A stretch of 12,681 nucleotides of DNA, taken from CAZTCJ01 sp964612085 (GTDB lineage: Bacteria; Pseudomonadota; Alphaproteobacteria; JAJFIK01). The notes beneath the pieces were generated by a model. It did not search any database. It saw nothing but the letters and a program-made list of their open reading frames with translations, and was not told the DNA's origin. Within the stretch, counting starts at the first letter, position 1; each line of letters begins with the position of its first letter. The position numbers and the translations under genes were made by a program. This document shows, one piece after another, positions 1-6,360 of the stretch. The stretch is from positions 1 through 12,681 of the forward strand of contig CAZTCJ010000100.1 in assembly GCA_964612085.1 (NCBI GenBank). Direction: 5' to 3'.

Positions 1-481
1 GGCCGACCGGGATCAGGGAGTCGATGGCCATCAGACCTGTCTGCATCGGTTCGTGCACGGAATTCCGCGGAAGAATGCCCGGCGCCTTCACGTCCACCCG
101 GCGGCGCTCCGTGGTCTTGATCTCACCCTGCCCATCAAGCGGATTGCCCAGGGGATCGACCACCCGGCCCAGCATTTCCTTACCGACGCCGATATCCACG
201 ATGGCGCCGGTGCGCTTGACCGTATCGCCTTCCTTGATGTCCTTGTCCGTGCCGAAAATCACGACGCCGACATTGTCGCTTTCCAGGTTCAGGGCCATGC
301 CGCGAATGCCGTTCGGGAACTCGACCATCTCGCCCGCCTGAACGGTGTCGAGACCGTAGACCCGCGCGATACCGTCGCCCACGGACAGGACCTGGCCTAC
401 TTCCGTGACCTGGGCCTCGGCGTCGAAATTTTCGATCTGTTCTTTGAGAATGGCGGAAATTTCCGCAGCCTGGATCTGCAT
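1..481 (-). CDS. atpA: F1Fo-ATP synthase subunit alpha, N-terminal 160 residues (partial)
   Basis: Alpha subunit of the F1 catalytic head, a cytoplasmic, membrane-associated rotary ATP synthase that makes ATP from the proton gradient. The visible protein begins MQIQAAEISAILKEQIENFD and shows the family's N-terminal beta-barrel region, with GDGIARVYGL near residues 35-44 and a later GRVVDPLGNPLDG stretch. The reading frame runs off the left edge at SLIPVG, just before the expected GRGQRELIIGD and P-loop, so the nucleotide-binding core and C-terminal domain lie outside the window. The ATG shares its A with the atpH stop codon (TAATG), and an AGAGG motif sits about 9 nt upstream inside atpH, so the two genes are translationally coupled in one operon. 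Identification is by recognised family sequence and is secure. Nothing unusual is seen in the part present. Confidence 0.98.
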   Translation of the reverse strand, partial: MQIQAAEISAILKEQIENFDAEAQVTEVGQVLSVGDGIARVYGLDTVQAGEMVEFPNGIRGMALNLESDNVGVVIFGTDKDIKEGDTVKRTGAIVDIGVGKEMLGRVVDPLGNPLDGQGEIKTTERRRVDVKAPGILPRNSVHEPMQTGLMAIDSLIPVG

Positions 482-1041
482 TAGCCAGCCTCTTTCATCG
501 CGATTTTAAGGTTATTCAGTTTCGTCCGGATGGAGGAGTCGATCATCCGGCTGCCGACTTTCACGATGAGCCCTCCCAAGAGCTCTTCATCGACCGCCAG
601 ATCGAGTTTCACATCTTTGCCTAACGCCGCATGGAGCGCCTTTTTCAGCGCCTCGACCTGCTTGTCCTTCAATGCCCGCGCGCTGGTCACGCGCGCCGTC
701 ACCTCACCGCGCTCATCCGCAAGCAATTGCCGGAAGGCGGCGATCATATTGGGGAGCGCGAACAGCCGCCGGTTCCGCGCCACAAGGCCGACGAAGTTCT
801 TCGTGATCTTATGCGCTCCGGCTTTGTCCAGCACGGCGCCCATGGCCTTGGCCTGGTCTTCGCGGGAAAACAGCGGGCTGGTGACTAGGCGGCGCAGCTC
901 CACGCTCTCCTTTAACAGGCCATCCAGCCCGTCGAGATCCTTTTCGACAGCATCCACAACCTTGGCTTCGGTCGCCAAGTCGAACAGTGCGGTGGCGTAT
1001 CGTTCAGCGATACCGCCAGTCAACGAGGAGTGATCGGACAC
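481..1041 (-). CDS. atpH: F1Fo-ATP synthase subunit delta
   Basis: The delta subunit (OSCP homologue) is part of the peripheral stalk that ties the F1 head to the membrane b subunits. The 186-residue protein has the usual family length. Its N-terminal helical part includes GIAERYATALFDLA at about residues 10-23, and the C-terminal part contains the conserved LGGLIVKVGSRMIDSSI, followed by TKLNNLKIAMKEAG at the end. The start is a GTG at 1039-1041; no in-frame ATG gives a better start. The only purine-rich Shine-Dalgarno-like stretch upstream (GAGAG) lies in the loop of a small AT-rich hairpin. It is the first gene of the atp operon in this window and is coupled to atpA by TAATG. In many alphaproteobacteria priA lies directly upstream; here priA is about 5.3 kb away, with four other genes between. 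Confidence 0.97.
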   Translation of the reverse strand: MSDHSSLTGGIAERYATALFDLATEAKVVDAVEKDLDGLDGLLKESVELRRLVTSPLFSREDQAKAMGAVLDKAGAHKITKNFVGLVARNRRLFALPNMIAAFRQLLADERGEVTARVTSARALKDKQVEALKKALHAALGKDVKLDLAVDEELLGGLIVKVGSRMIDSSIRTKLNNLKIAMKEAG

Positions 1042-1043
1042 GA

Positions 1044-1059
1044 GTTTGATCTCTCAAAC
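1044..1059 (-). promoter_or_regulatory. Small hairpin around the atpH ribosome-binding region
   Basis: Read on the minus strand, GTTTGA and TCAAAC form a perfect 6-bp stem closed by the tetraloop GAGA. It ends 2 nt before the GTG start of atpH. The loop is the only obvious Shine-Dalgarno-like sequence, so the hairpin could present or partly hide the ribosome-binding site. The stem is short and AT-rich, so it may be marginally stable or fortuitous. Confidence 0.35.
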
Positions 1060-1307
1060 GGGTTCGTCGGCGGCTGCGCCGGTTCTTCAAGGCAGCACAC
1101 CTTGATGAAACGTCGCGCCACGCGGTGATTGGCGAAGCGTGCCAGAAGCAGTCATTCTTTAAGACCGCCCTTAACCTTAAGGAGGCCCGCCCCAGGGCGA
1201 GGTTCTGCTAACACACCTTCTACCCCCACGCAACACGGGCCCGCGCGGCTCTTTAACCTAAGTGTCATGGGCCGCCTGTAAGGACACGCCCTTGGAACAC
1301 AGCCGGA

Positions 1308-1329
1308 CCGAATCGGCACCGAATCGGCA
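1308..1329. repeat. Two tandem copies of the 11-mer CCGAATCGGCA
   Basis: CCGAATCGGCA at 1308-1318 is repeated exactly and without a gap at 1319-1329. Each unit contains CCGA-A-TCGG, a short inverted repeat around one base, so the pair looks like two adjacent binding sites 11 bp (about one helical turn) apart. A related CCCGAATCGGG occurs at 8575-8585 in front of tal. Function is unknown. Confidence 0.6.
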
Positions 1330-1356
1330 ACCGCGCGGCTTTCCCGGTTCGTTCAC

Positions 1357-1372
1357 CCCCAACATGTTGGGG
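1357..1372. promoter_or_regulatory. Perfect 16-bp palindrome, possible operator
   Basis: CCCCAACATGTTGGGG equals its own reverse complement with no spacer. It lies about 145 bp upstream of the start at 1517 and about 315 bp upstream of atpH. A spacerless palindrome of this length is typical of a binding site for a dimeric regulator, and less typical of a transcription terminator because no T-run follows on either strand. The regulator is unknown. Confidence 0.5.
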
Positions 1373-1451
1373 TCCCGGCAGCATGCGGCACAAATCCGGT
1401 CCGGCATGGCAAATTGGTTTTTCCCATTGCCGCGAAGGGTGTGAAAAGCGA

Positions 1452-1480
1452 TTGAGAAGCCTTAGACTTCCGGCCTTATC
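1452..1480 (+). promoter_or_regulatory. Possible sigma-70-type promoter of the exported cassette
   Basis: TTGAGA at 1452-1457 matches five of six bases of the -35 consensus. It is followed after 17 bp by CTTATC at 1475-1480, a weak -10. The spacing is right and the -10 ends 36 bp before the ATG at 1517. The weak -10 keeps confidence low. Confidence 0.25.
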
Positions 1481-1516
1481 GATCCCGGACCCCAAAAGCC
1501 AAGGTAAAGAGGTGCC

Positions 1517-2470
1517 ATGCCTGTCCTCAGCGTCTTCTCCCGATCCCAGTTCTGGGGGCGCCTTGGCGCTCTGGCCTTGTTCATGGGTCTGGCGGCCGGC
1601 CCGTCCGGCCCTGCGGCGGCGGCCGAACTCCTTCTGAAGAAGGAGTCGATCTACAACACGATCTACGTGTTCCAGGACGGGCGCTACCGCACCCTCAAAT
1701 TCGGCCACAAAAGCCGCCGGTATATCGAGTCCATGTACAATCCGAAGGATCCGACCGAACTGCCGGTGATCTACACCCGCTACATCACGGCTGGCCTCGC
1801 TTATGTGCGGAAGCCTGAAAAAGCGCTGATGATCGGCATGGGCGGCGGGCGCACCTCCTGGTATCTCGCCCATTTCGTGCCCGATCTGACTGTGACGGCG
1901 GTCGAGCTGGATCCGGCCATCGTCAAGATCGCGGACGAGTATTTCGGTGTGCGCGAGACCGATAACCTCAAGATCGTCAAACGGGACGGGCGGATCTTCG
2001 TCAATCAGTCGAAAGAGCAGTACGACTTCATCATGGTCGATGCCTATCGCGGTGCCTTCGTGCCGTTCCACCTGCTGACCAAGGAATTCTACGAGCTGAT
2101 CGAACAGCGCCTGACGCCGGACGGCGTGGTGGTCCAGAATATCGAGCCCTCCACCATGCTGTTCGATCACGCCATCGCCACCATCGGCTCGGTGTTCGAC
2201 ACGGTCGATGTCTACCGCCCGCGCGGCACCAGCAACATCGTCGTCATTGCCCATGACGGTCCGCGCCAGGACGAACAGGCGCTGCTGGCCCGCGCCCGCC
2301 CCCTCCAGGCGCAATACCAGTTGCGCTACGATCTCGTCGATCTGATCGAGGACCGCGGCCGGGTGATGCCGAAAATCGACCCGGACAAGGTGTTGACGGA
2401 CGATTTCGCCCCGGCGAACTATCTCAAATCCATCGAAGCCCATAACGCCAAATTGGAAGAGTCGAGATAA
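1517..2470 (+). CDS. Spermidine-synthase-like protein with signal peptide
   Basis: A 317-residue protein with a Rossmann-type spermidine synthase/methyltransferase fold. Residues 1-36 look like a secretion signal: Arg 9 and 15, hydrophobic LGALALFMGLAAG, then PAAAA/E as a likely cleavage site. The mature part shows a glycine-rich nucleotide-binding loop (IGMGGGRTS, about 106-114), acidic VELDP (129-133), RDGR (156-159), VDAY (174-177) and a C-terminal LTDDFAPANYL (293-303) typical of spermidine-synthase domains of fused MFS/synthase proteins. True spermidine synthases carry a second Asp shortly after the VD pair (VDSSDP-like); here it reads VDAYRG, so classical putrescine aminopropyl transfer is doubtful. 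The start is supported by AGAGGT about 4 nt upstream of the ATG. The stop overlaps the next gene's start (TAATG). Fold assignment is confident; reaction, substrate and location are unknown. Confidence 0.85.
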   Translation: MPVLSVFSRSQFWGRLGALALFMGLAAGPSGPAAAAELLLKKESIYNTIYVFQDGRYRTLKFGHKSRRYIESMYNPKDPTELPVIYTRYITAGLAYVRKPEKALMIGMGGGRTSWYLAHFVPDLTVTAVELDPAIVKIADEYFGVRETDNLKIVKRDGRIFVNQSKEQYDFIMVDAYRGAFVPFHLLTKEFYELIEQRLTPDGVVVQNIEPSTMLFDHAIATIGSVFDTVDVYRPRGTSNIVVIAHDGPRQDEQALLARARPLQAQYQLRYDLVDLIEDRGRVMPKIDPDKVLTDDFAPANYLKSIEAHNAKLEESR

Positions 2471-3180
2471 TGCGCAAACTCCGCCTCATGAGCACGAAGG
2501 GCCGGGCGTTCCTGGCCGCGATCTATATCAACGCCTTCGTACTGGGCGCGGCCATCATGGGCTTCGAGATGCTGGGCAGCCGGTATCTGAACCCGCTGTT
2601 CGGCGGGTCGATCTTCACCTGGGGCGCGCTGATCTCCACGGTGCTCCTGTCGCTGATGATCGGCGCATTCATCGGCGGCCATCTGGCGGACCGTTCGCCC
2701 TCGCCCGTGACGCTCTCGTTCTGCATCGCGGGCGCGGCGCTCTATTTCTTCGCCCTGCCGACCCTGGGCGCGGGCTTCTTCGACACCATCCCGGATATTT
2801 TCGGCTATGATTGGGGGGGCCTGCTCGTCGCGGCCTTGGTGCTCAATCTGGTGCCCATCTCGCTGTTCGGCATGTTCACGCCCTTCGCGGTACGGCTGAT
2901 GATCCGGTCCACGACGGGCTCAGGGCGGCTGGTCGGCCAGGTCAGCGCCATCCAGTCCTTCGGCAGCATCGTCGGCACGCTGGTCACCACCTTCGTGCTG
3001 ATCCCCTGGATCGGCACGCGCTCGATCACCATGCTGTTCGGCGTGGTGGTAGCGCTCTCCGCCGTCTCGCTGTTCGCGCTCAAATGGCTTTGGGAAGAGG
3101 AAGACGGCGATGCGCCTGCGGCTTCTGCTGACATGTCTTCTGCTGAAAACGGCCCTCTGGCTTTCCGCGACCCCGCTTGA
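2470..3180 (+). CDS. Six-helix membrane protein, membrane half of the fused MFS/spermidine-synthase family
   Basis: A 236-residue integral inner-membrane protein. Hydrophobic segments lie at about residues 13-36, 49-72, 78-99, 116-140, 157-180 and 184-205, followed by an acidic, Ala/Ser-rich cytoplasmic-looking tail. The stretch FEMLGSRYLNPLFGGSIFTW (32-51) resembles the hallmark N-terminal helices of proteins annotated as fused MFS/spermidine synthase, in which this module is joined to a C-terminal synthase domain. Here the synthase domain is a separate gene immediately upstream, linked by a TAATG overlap, so the two proteins probably form a pair made in fixed ratio. The last 71 nt are shared out of frame with the start of the next gene. 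Transport, anchoring of the partner or a joint enzymatic role are all possible; no substrate can be read from the sequence. Confidence 0.85.
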   Translation: MRKLRLMSTKGRAFLAAIYINAFVLGAAIMGFEMLGSRYLNPLFGGSIFTWGALISTVLLSLMIGAFIGGHLADRSPSPVTLSFCIAGAALYFFALPTLGAGFFDTIPDIFGYDWGGLLVAALVLNLVPISLFGMFTPFAVRLMIRSTTGSGRLVGQVSAIQSFGSIVGTLVTTFVLIPWIGTRSITMLFGVVVALSAVSLFALKWLWEEEDGDAPAASADMSSAENGPLAFRDPA

Positions 3181-4030
3181 GGCAGGCCCGCGCGACCATC
3201 TGGACGCATGGTATCCGGAAGGCCCGCTCAAAGTCGGCGAGGCGGTTTACTTCGCCGAAATGCACCGGGACCGGATCGTCCGCTGGGGGGACGACGGGCC
3301 TGAGACCTTTTTCAAGGACCGGGGCTGCTGGCCCACATCACTCGCCGAATACGGCCAGGGCTTCGTGATCCTGTGCCACCGGCCCAATACGCTTGTGCAT
3401 GTGGACGCGGACGGCAAGGTCATCGCCCGCTTTGCCCGGGACGGCCAGGGCCAGGCCTTCACCAATCCCAATGACTGCACGGCGGACGGGCGCGGCGGCG
3501 TCTATTTTTCCGCTTCCGGAGAGTTTTCCAAATCCGCGCCCGCCACCGGCGCGGTGCTCTATCTGGACAGGGACGGCACGATCACCCGCGTGCTCACCGG
3601 CCTGCACTATGCCAATGGCGTGGTGTTCGACCGCGCGCAAAACCGCCTGCTGGTCTCAGAACATATCGGCGGGCGGATTATAAGCGCATCCGAGCCCGCG
3701 CCCGGGCGGCTGGGAACGCCCAAGACCTTCATCGATTTGAGCGACAAGGCGATTGAGCCCATCAACAACTATCCGCTGACGGGTCCGGACGGCCTGGAAC
3801 TGGGGGCTGACGGCATGCTTTATGCCGCTGTTTACGGCGCGGGCACGCTCTTGATGATCGCGCCCGACGGTACCATCCGCGACCGGCTTCAATGGAGCGA
3901 ACCGCTGATCACCAGCGTGACGCTGATCGATAACGAACGCACTCTGGTCTTGACCGGCTCCCAGATCACGGACTTTCCGCCCGCGCGCGGCCGGGTGGAG
4001 CGGCTCGCCAACCCGCTTTACAAGCACTGA
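3110..4030 (+). CDS. Exported SMP-30/gluconolactonase-like beta-propeller protein
   Basis: A 306-residue protein of the SMP-30/gluconolactonase/strictosidine-synthase-like superfamily. It starts with a clear signal peptide (MRLRLLLTCLLLKTALWLSA, cleavage likely near LEA/GP at about residue 25), so the product is expected in the periplasm. Propeller repeats are evident. The conserved NPND (119-122), YANG (167-170) and GPDGL (225-229) motifs align with the Asn/Asn/Asp positions that bind substrate and metal in SMP-30 lactonases, which supports a metal-dependent lactonase or related hydrolase, though the substrate is unknown. The ATG has AAGAGGAAG about 6-14 nt upstream. The next Met (residue 51) would remove the signal peptide, so the early start is preferred even though it overlaps the membrane-protein gene by 71 nt. 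It is the last gene of the cassette and faces the PQQ dehydrogenase gene. Confidence 0.87.
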   Translation: MRLRLLLTCLLLKTALWLSATPLEAGPRDHLDAWYPEGPLKVGEAVYFAEMHRDRIVRWGDDGPETFFKDRGCWPTSLAEYGQGFVILCHRPNTLVHVDADGKVIARFARDGQGQAFTNPNDCTADGRGGVYFSASGEFSKSAPATGAVLYLDRDGTITRVLTGLHYANGVVFDRAQNRLLVSEHIGGRIISASEPAPGRLGTPKTFIDLSDKAIEPINNYPLTGPDGLELGADGMLYAAVYGAGTLLMIAPDGTIRDRLQWSEPLITSVTLIDNERTLVLTGSQITDFPPARGRVERLANPLYKH

Positions 4031-4033
4031 TCC

Positions 4034-4096
4034 TCATTCCAGACGCCAGCTTGCCGACCAAATCAGAGATTTGGGGCAAGCTGGCGTCTGGAATGA
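4034..4096. terminator. Long bulged palindrome between convergent genes
   Basis: Arms 4034-4055 and 4075-4096 are perfectly complementary over 22 bp. After a 2-nt bulge (GA, 4056-4057) the stem continues with CCAAATC (4058-4064) and GATTTGG (4068-4074) around the loop AGA, giving about 29 paired bases. It starts 3 nt after the stop codon at 4030 and ends 10 nt before the stop codon of the convergent dehydrogenase gene, so it is ideally placed to end transcription from both sides. No strong T-run follows on either strand. The near-perfect long stem also fits a dispersed palindromic intergenic repeat. Confidence 0.75.
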
Positions 4097-4106
4097 CGGG
4101 GGAGCC

Positions 4107-6260
4107 TTATTCTTGCGGGTCCTCCTGCGCGTCCGCGCCAAGCGGCACCAGGGTCGCCTCAGGCACATCGCCCTCATTGGCCCGATGGATGACATAGGCC
4201 TTGATCAACTCCACATCCTCAGCACTCAGCCATTTATCGAAGGCAGCCATGCCGTTGTCTTTCAACAGGCCGCCCAGCACGATCTCCTCATACTGATCAT
4301 AGACAGCCTCAGAGGAGTGGCGCAGATCGGGGATCACGCCGCCGCCTACGACGCCGATGCCGTGGCACTGGGCACAGAAGCCGTTATAGAGCTTGAGCCC
4401 TGCTTCGATGGTCTCCGCATCCGCCGTATCGGCGGGCGGCTCCGGGATCGCGGCCTGTTCCAACAAGGGCGGCAGGGTTCCATCGGCACCGAGCTTGAAA
4501 GTCAGCACACGGCCCACATGGGTGACGCCCGCCTCTTTCATGGCGCGGCCGAAGACGAGCGCGGCCACGCCGCCCCAGCCCACGGTCACGGTGACATATT
4601 GCTCGCCGTCGAGTTCGTAAGTGACCGGCGGCGCGATCACGCCGGTCTGGGCGGGCGCGGTCCAGAGCAATGCTCCGTCATCGGCCTTGAACGCCCGGAT
4701 CAGCCCGTCGCCGCCCCCCTGGAACACCAGATTACCGGCGGTCGCCAGCATGCCGCCGTTCCACGCGCCCCAATGCTCATAGACCCAGGCGGGCTTGCCC
4801 TGTTTCGGATCCCAGGCGATCACCCGGCCTTTCAGAAGCTCCGGCGGCACGTCCCGCGTCAGATCGTTCAGTGTACCCGTGTTCCACCAGCCTTCCAGGC
4901 GCGGCGCATCGACCGGCGCGGGCTCGAACAAAGCGGGCACTTCCAGCGCAGGAATATAGACAAGCCCCGTATCCGGAGAAAATGCCATGGGGTGCCAGTT
5001 ATGGCCGCCGATGGGCCCTGGCATGACGAGCGATGGCGCGTCCTTATAGACGCCCGCGCCCGTTTCCACCGGGCGGCCGGTGGCGAGATCCACATGACTG
5101 GCCCAGTTGACCGTGACGTAAGCGTCGGCCTTCAGAAGCTCGCCCGTCTCCCGGTCCAGCACATAGAAGAAGCCGTTTTTCGGCGCCTGCATGATCACTT
5201 TTCGGGTATGGCCGTCAAGCTCGATATCGGCCAGGATCATGTGCTGGGTGGCGGTGTAGTCCCAATTGTCCGCAGGTGTTGTTTGGTAGTGCCAGACCAG
5301 TTCGCCGGTCTCCGGCTTCACCGCCAGGATCGAGGAGAGATAGAGATTGTCGCCGCCCGCGGGCGAGCGGATGTGCCGCGCCCAGGGCGAGCCATTACCC
5401 ACGCCCACATAGAGAAGGTCCAGTTCCGGATCATAGGCATAAGAGTCCCAAACCGTGCCGCCGCCGCCGGATTCGACCCATTGGCCTTCCGGATCCCAGG
5501 TCTCGGCGGCGGCTTCCAGCGCTGGGTTTTCGAACGGCTCGCCGGGCTTGGGCGGCACCGTATAGAAGCGCCAGGCCATCTCGCCGGTCTTCGTATCGTA
5601 GGCGGAGAAATAACCGCGCACGCCGTATTCCGCGCCACCATTGCCGATAAACACCTTGCCGTTGACCACGCGCGGCGCGCCGGTGATCGTGTAAGGCTTG
5701 GACTGATCGACCGTCACCACGTCCCAATTGACCGCGCCGGTCGCGGCATCGAGGGAGACGAGCCGCCCGTCGATCGTCCCGACAAAGACGGAGCCCTGAT
5801 AGACGGCGACGCCCCGGTTCACCACGTCGCAGCAGGCCTTCTGGCCCCGCTCGCGCGGCACCTCCGGGTCGTAATACCAAAGCTGCTCGCCGGTGCGCGC
5901 ATCGAGCGCCCAGACCACCGACCAGGGGCCGGTCAGGAACATTACCCCGTCGACCACGATGGGCGAGGCCTCGACGCCGCGCTGCGTGTTCAGGTCCACC
6001 GACCAGGCGAGGCCAAGCTCGCCGACCGTGTCCGTATTGATCTGCGACAGGGGCGAATAGCGCTGTTCGGAATAGGTCCGGCCATGGGCCAGCCAGTTGT
6101 GGGGCTCTGACTCCGCACCCGTGATCCGCGCCGTGTCCAGACTGCCGGTCGCCTCGCGGATTTTTTCAGCGCTGATGGGCTCTGCCAGGGCAGATGCGGC
6201 CATGACGGCGCCCAGTCCTATTGCGGCGGCCGTGGATTTCCAAAAACGGTGGATTTTCAT
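4107..6260 (-). CDS. PQQ-dependent quinohemoprotein alcohol dehydrogenase (type II-like)
   Basis: A 717-residue periplasmic enzyme expected to oxidise an alcohol or similar substrate with pyrroloquinoline quinone and pass electrons through its own heme c. In order: signal peptide (residues 1-26, ending ASALA/E); an eight-bladed PQQ propeller with the vicinal disulfide pair CC at 143-144, the predicted Ca2+ ligands Glu211 and Asn289 (GVGNGSPW), and catalytic Asp334 in NWDYTATQ; then a C-terminal cytochrome c domain with CAQCH (629-633) and a likely axial Met671. Length and domain order match soluble quinohemoprotein ADHs. The residue two after the catalytic Asp is Thr, not the extra Asp of lanthanide XoxF enzymes, so calcium is expected. 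A strong GGGGAGGAGA site lies just upstream of the ATG. No PQQ synthesis or partner cytochrome gene is in the window, and the substrate is unknown. Confidence 0.95.
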   Translation of the reverse strand: MKIHRFWKSTAAAIGLGAVMAASALAEPISAEKIREATGSLDTARITGAESEPHNWLAHGRTYSEQRYSPLSQINTDTVGELGLAWSVDLNTQRGVEASPIVVDGVMFLTGPWSVVWALDARTGEQLWYYDPEVPRERGQKACCDVVNRGVAVYQGSVFVGTIDGRLVSLDAATGAVNWDVVTVDQSKPYTITGAPRVVNGKVFIGNGGAEYGVRGYFSAYDTKTGEMAWRFYTVPPKPGEPFENPALEAAAETWDPEGQWVESGGGGTVWDSYAYDPELDLLYVGVGNGSPWARHIRSPAGGDNLYLSSILAVKPETGELVWHYQTTPADNWDYTATQHMILADIELDGHTRKVIMQAPKNGFFYVLDRETGELLKADAYVTVNWASHVDLATGRPVETGAGVYKDAPSLVMPGPIGGHNWHPMAFSPDTGLVYIPALEVPALFEPAPVDAPRLEGWWNTGTLNDLTRDVPPELLKGRVIAWDPKQGKPAWVYEHWGAWNGGMLATAGNLVFQGGGDGLIRAFKADDGALLWTAPAQTGVIAPPVTYELDGEQYVTVTVGWGGVAALVFGRAMKEAGVTHVGRVLTFKLGADGTLPPLLEQAAIPEPPADTADAETIEAGLKLYNGFCAQCHGIGVVGGGVIPDLRHSSEAVYDQYEEIVLGGLLKDNGMAAFDKWLSAEDVELIKAYVIHRANEGDVPEATLVPLGADAQEDPQE

Positions 6261-6360
6261 GCGGTCTCCTCCCCTTCTCGCGCTTGGATGCGCTGTTCAG
6301 GAACGAGTGTGACCGGTTCGGACGGGAAGTTCCAGTCCGGGGCGGGCGCGACAAGGGCGG

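Larger units (their letters stand above)
1042..1516. other. Divergent non-coding control region (475 bp)
   Basis: This gap lies between the divergent starts of atpH (minus) and the spermidine-synthase-like gene (plus). No convincing gene is present: the ORFs that cross it have low-complexity, basic or Ser/Pro-rich translations and no ribosome-binding support. It must hold the atp operon promoter and the promoter of the plus-strand cassette. Structure visible in it: the atpH leader hairpin (1044-1059), a 6-bp stem with 7-nt loop at 1087-1105 (TCAAGG/CCTTGA), a CCTTAAGG palindrome at 1175-1182, an 11-bp tandem repeat (1308-1329) and a perfect 16-bp palindrome (1357-1372). I could not assign an atp promoter with confidence. 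Confidence 0.7.

Noticed and set aside
1262..1444. 60-codon plus-strand frame in the divergent control region
   Set aside because: No ribosome-binding site and no recognisable sequence; it overlaps the tandem repeat and palindrome, which better explain the region.
1265..2443. Minus-strand open frame (392 codons) opposite the spermidine-synthase-like gene
   Set aside because: Antisense to a gene with clear family motifs; composition is low-complexity (Asp, His, Arg, Gly) and there is no ribosome-binding site.
4071..6110. Long plus-strand open frame (679 codons) opposite the PQQ dehydrogenase gene
   Set aside because: It is antisense to a well-supported gene in GC-rich DNA. Its translation is His/Arg/Asp/Gly-rich without any recognisable domain, typical of a shadow frame.
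4107..6260. Lanthanide-dependent XoxF-type methanol dehydrogenase as identity for the quinoprotein
   Set aside because: The residue two positions after catalytic Asp334 is Thr, not the Asp of XoxF, and the C-terminal heme c domain fits a type II quinohemoprotein ADH.
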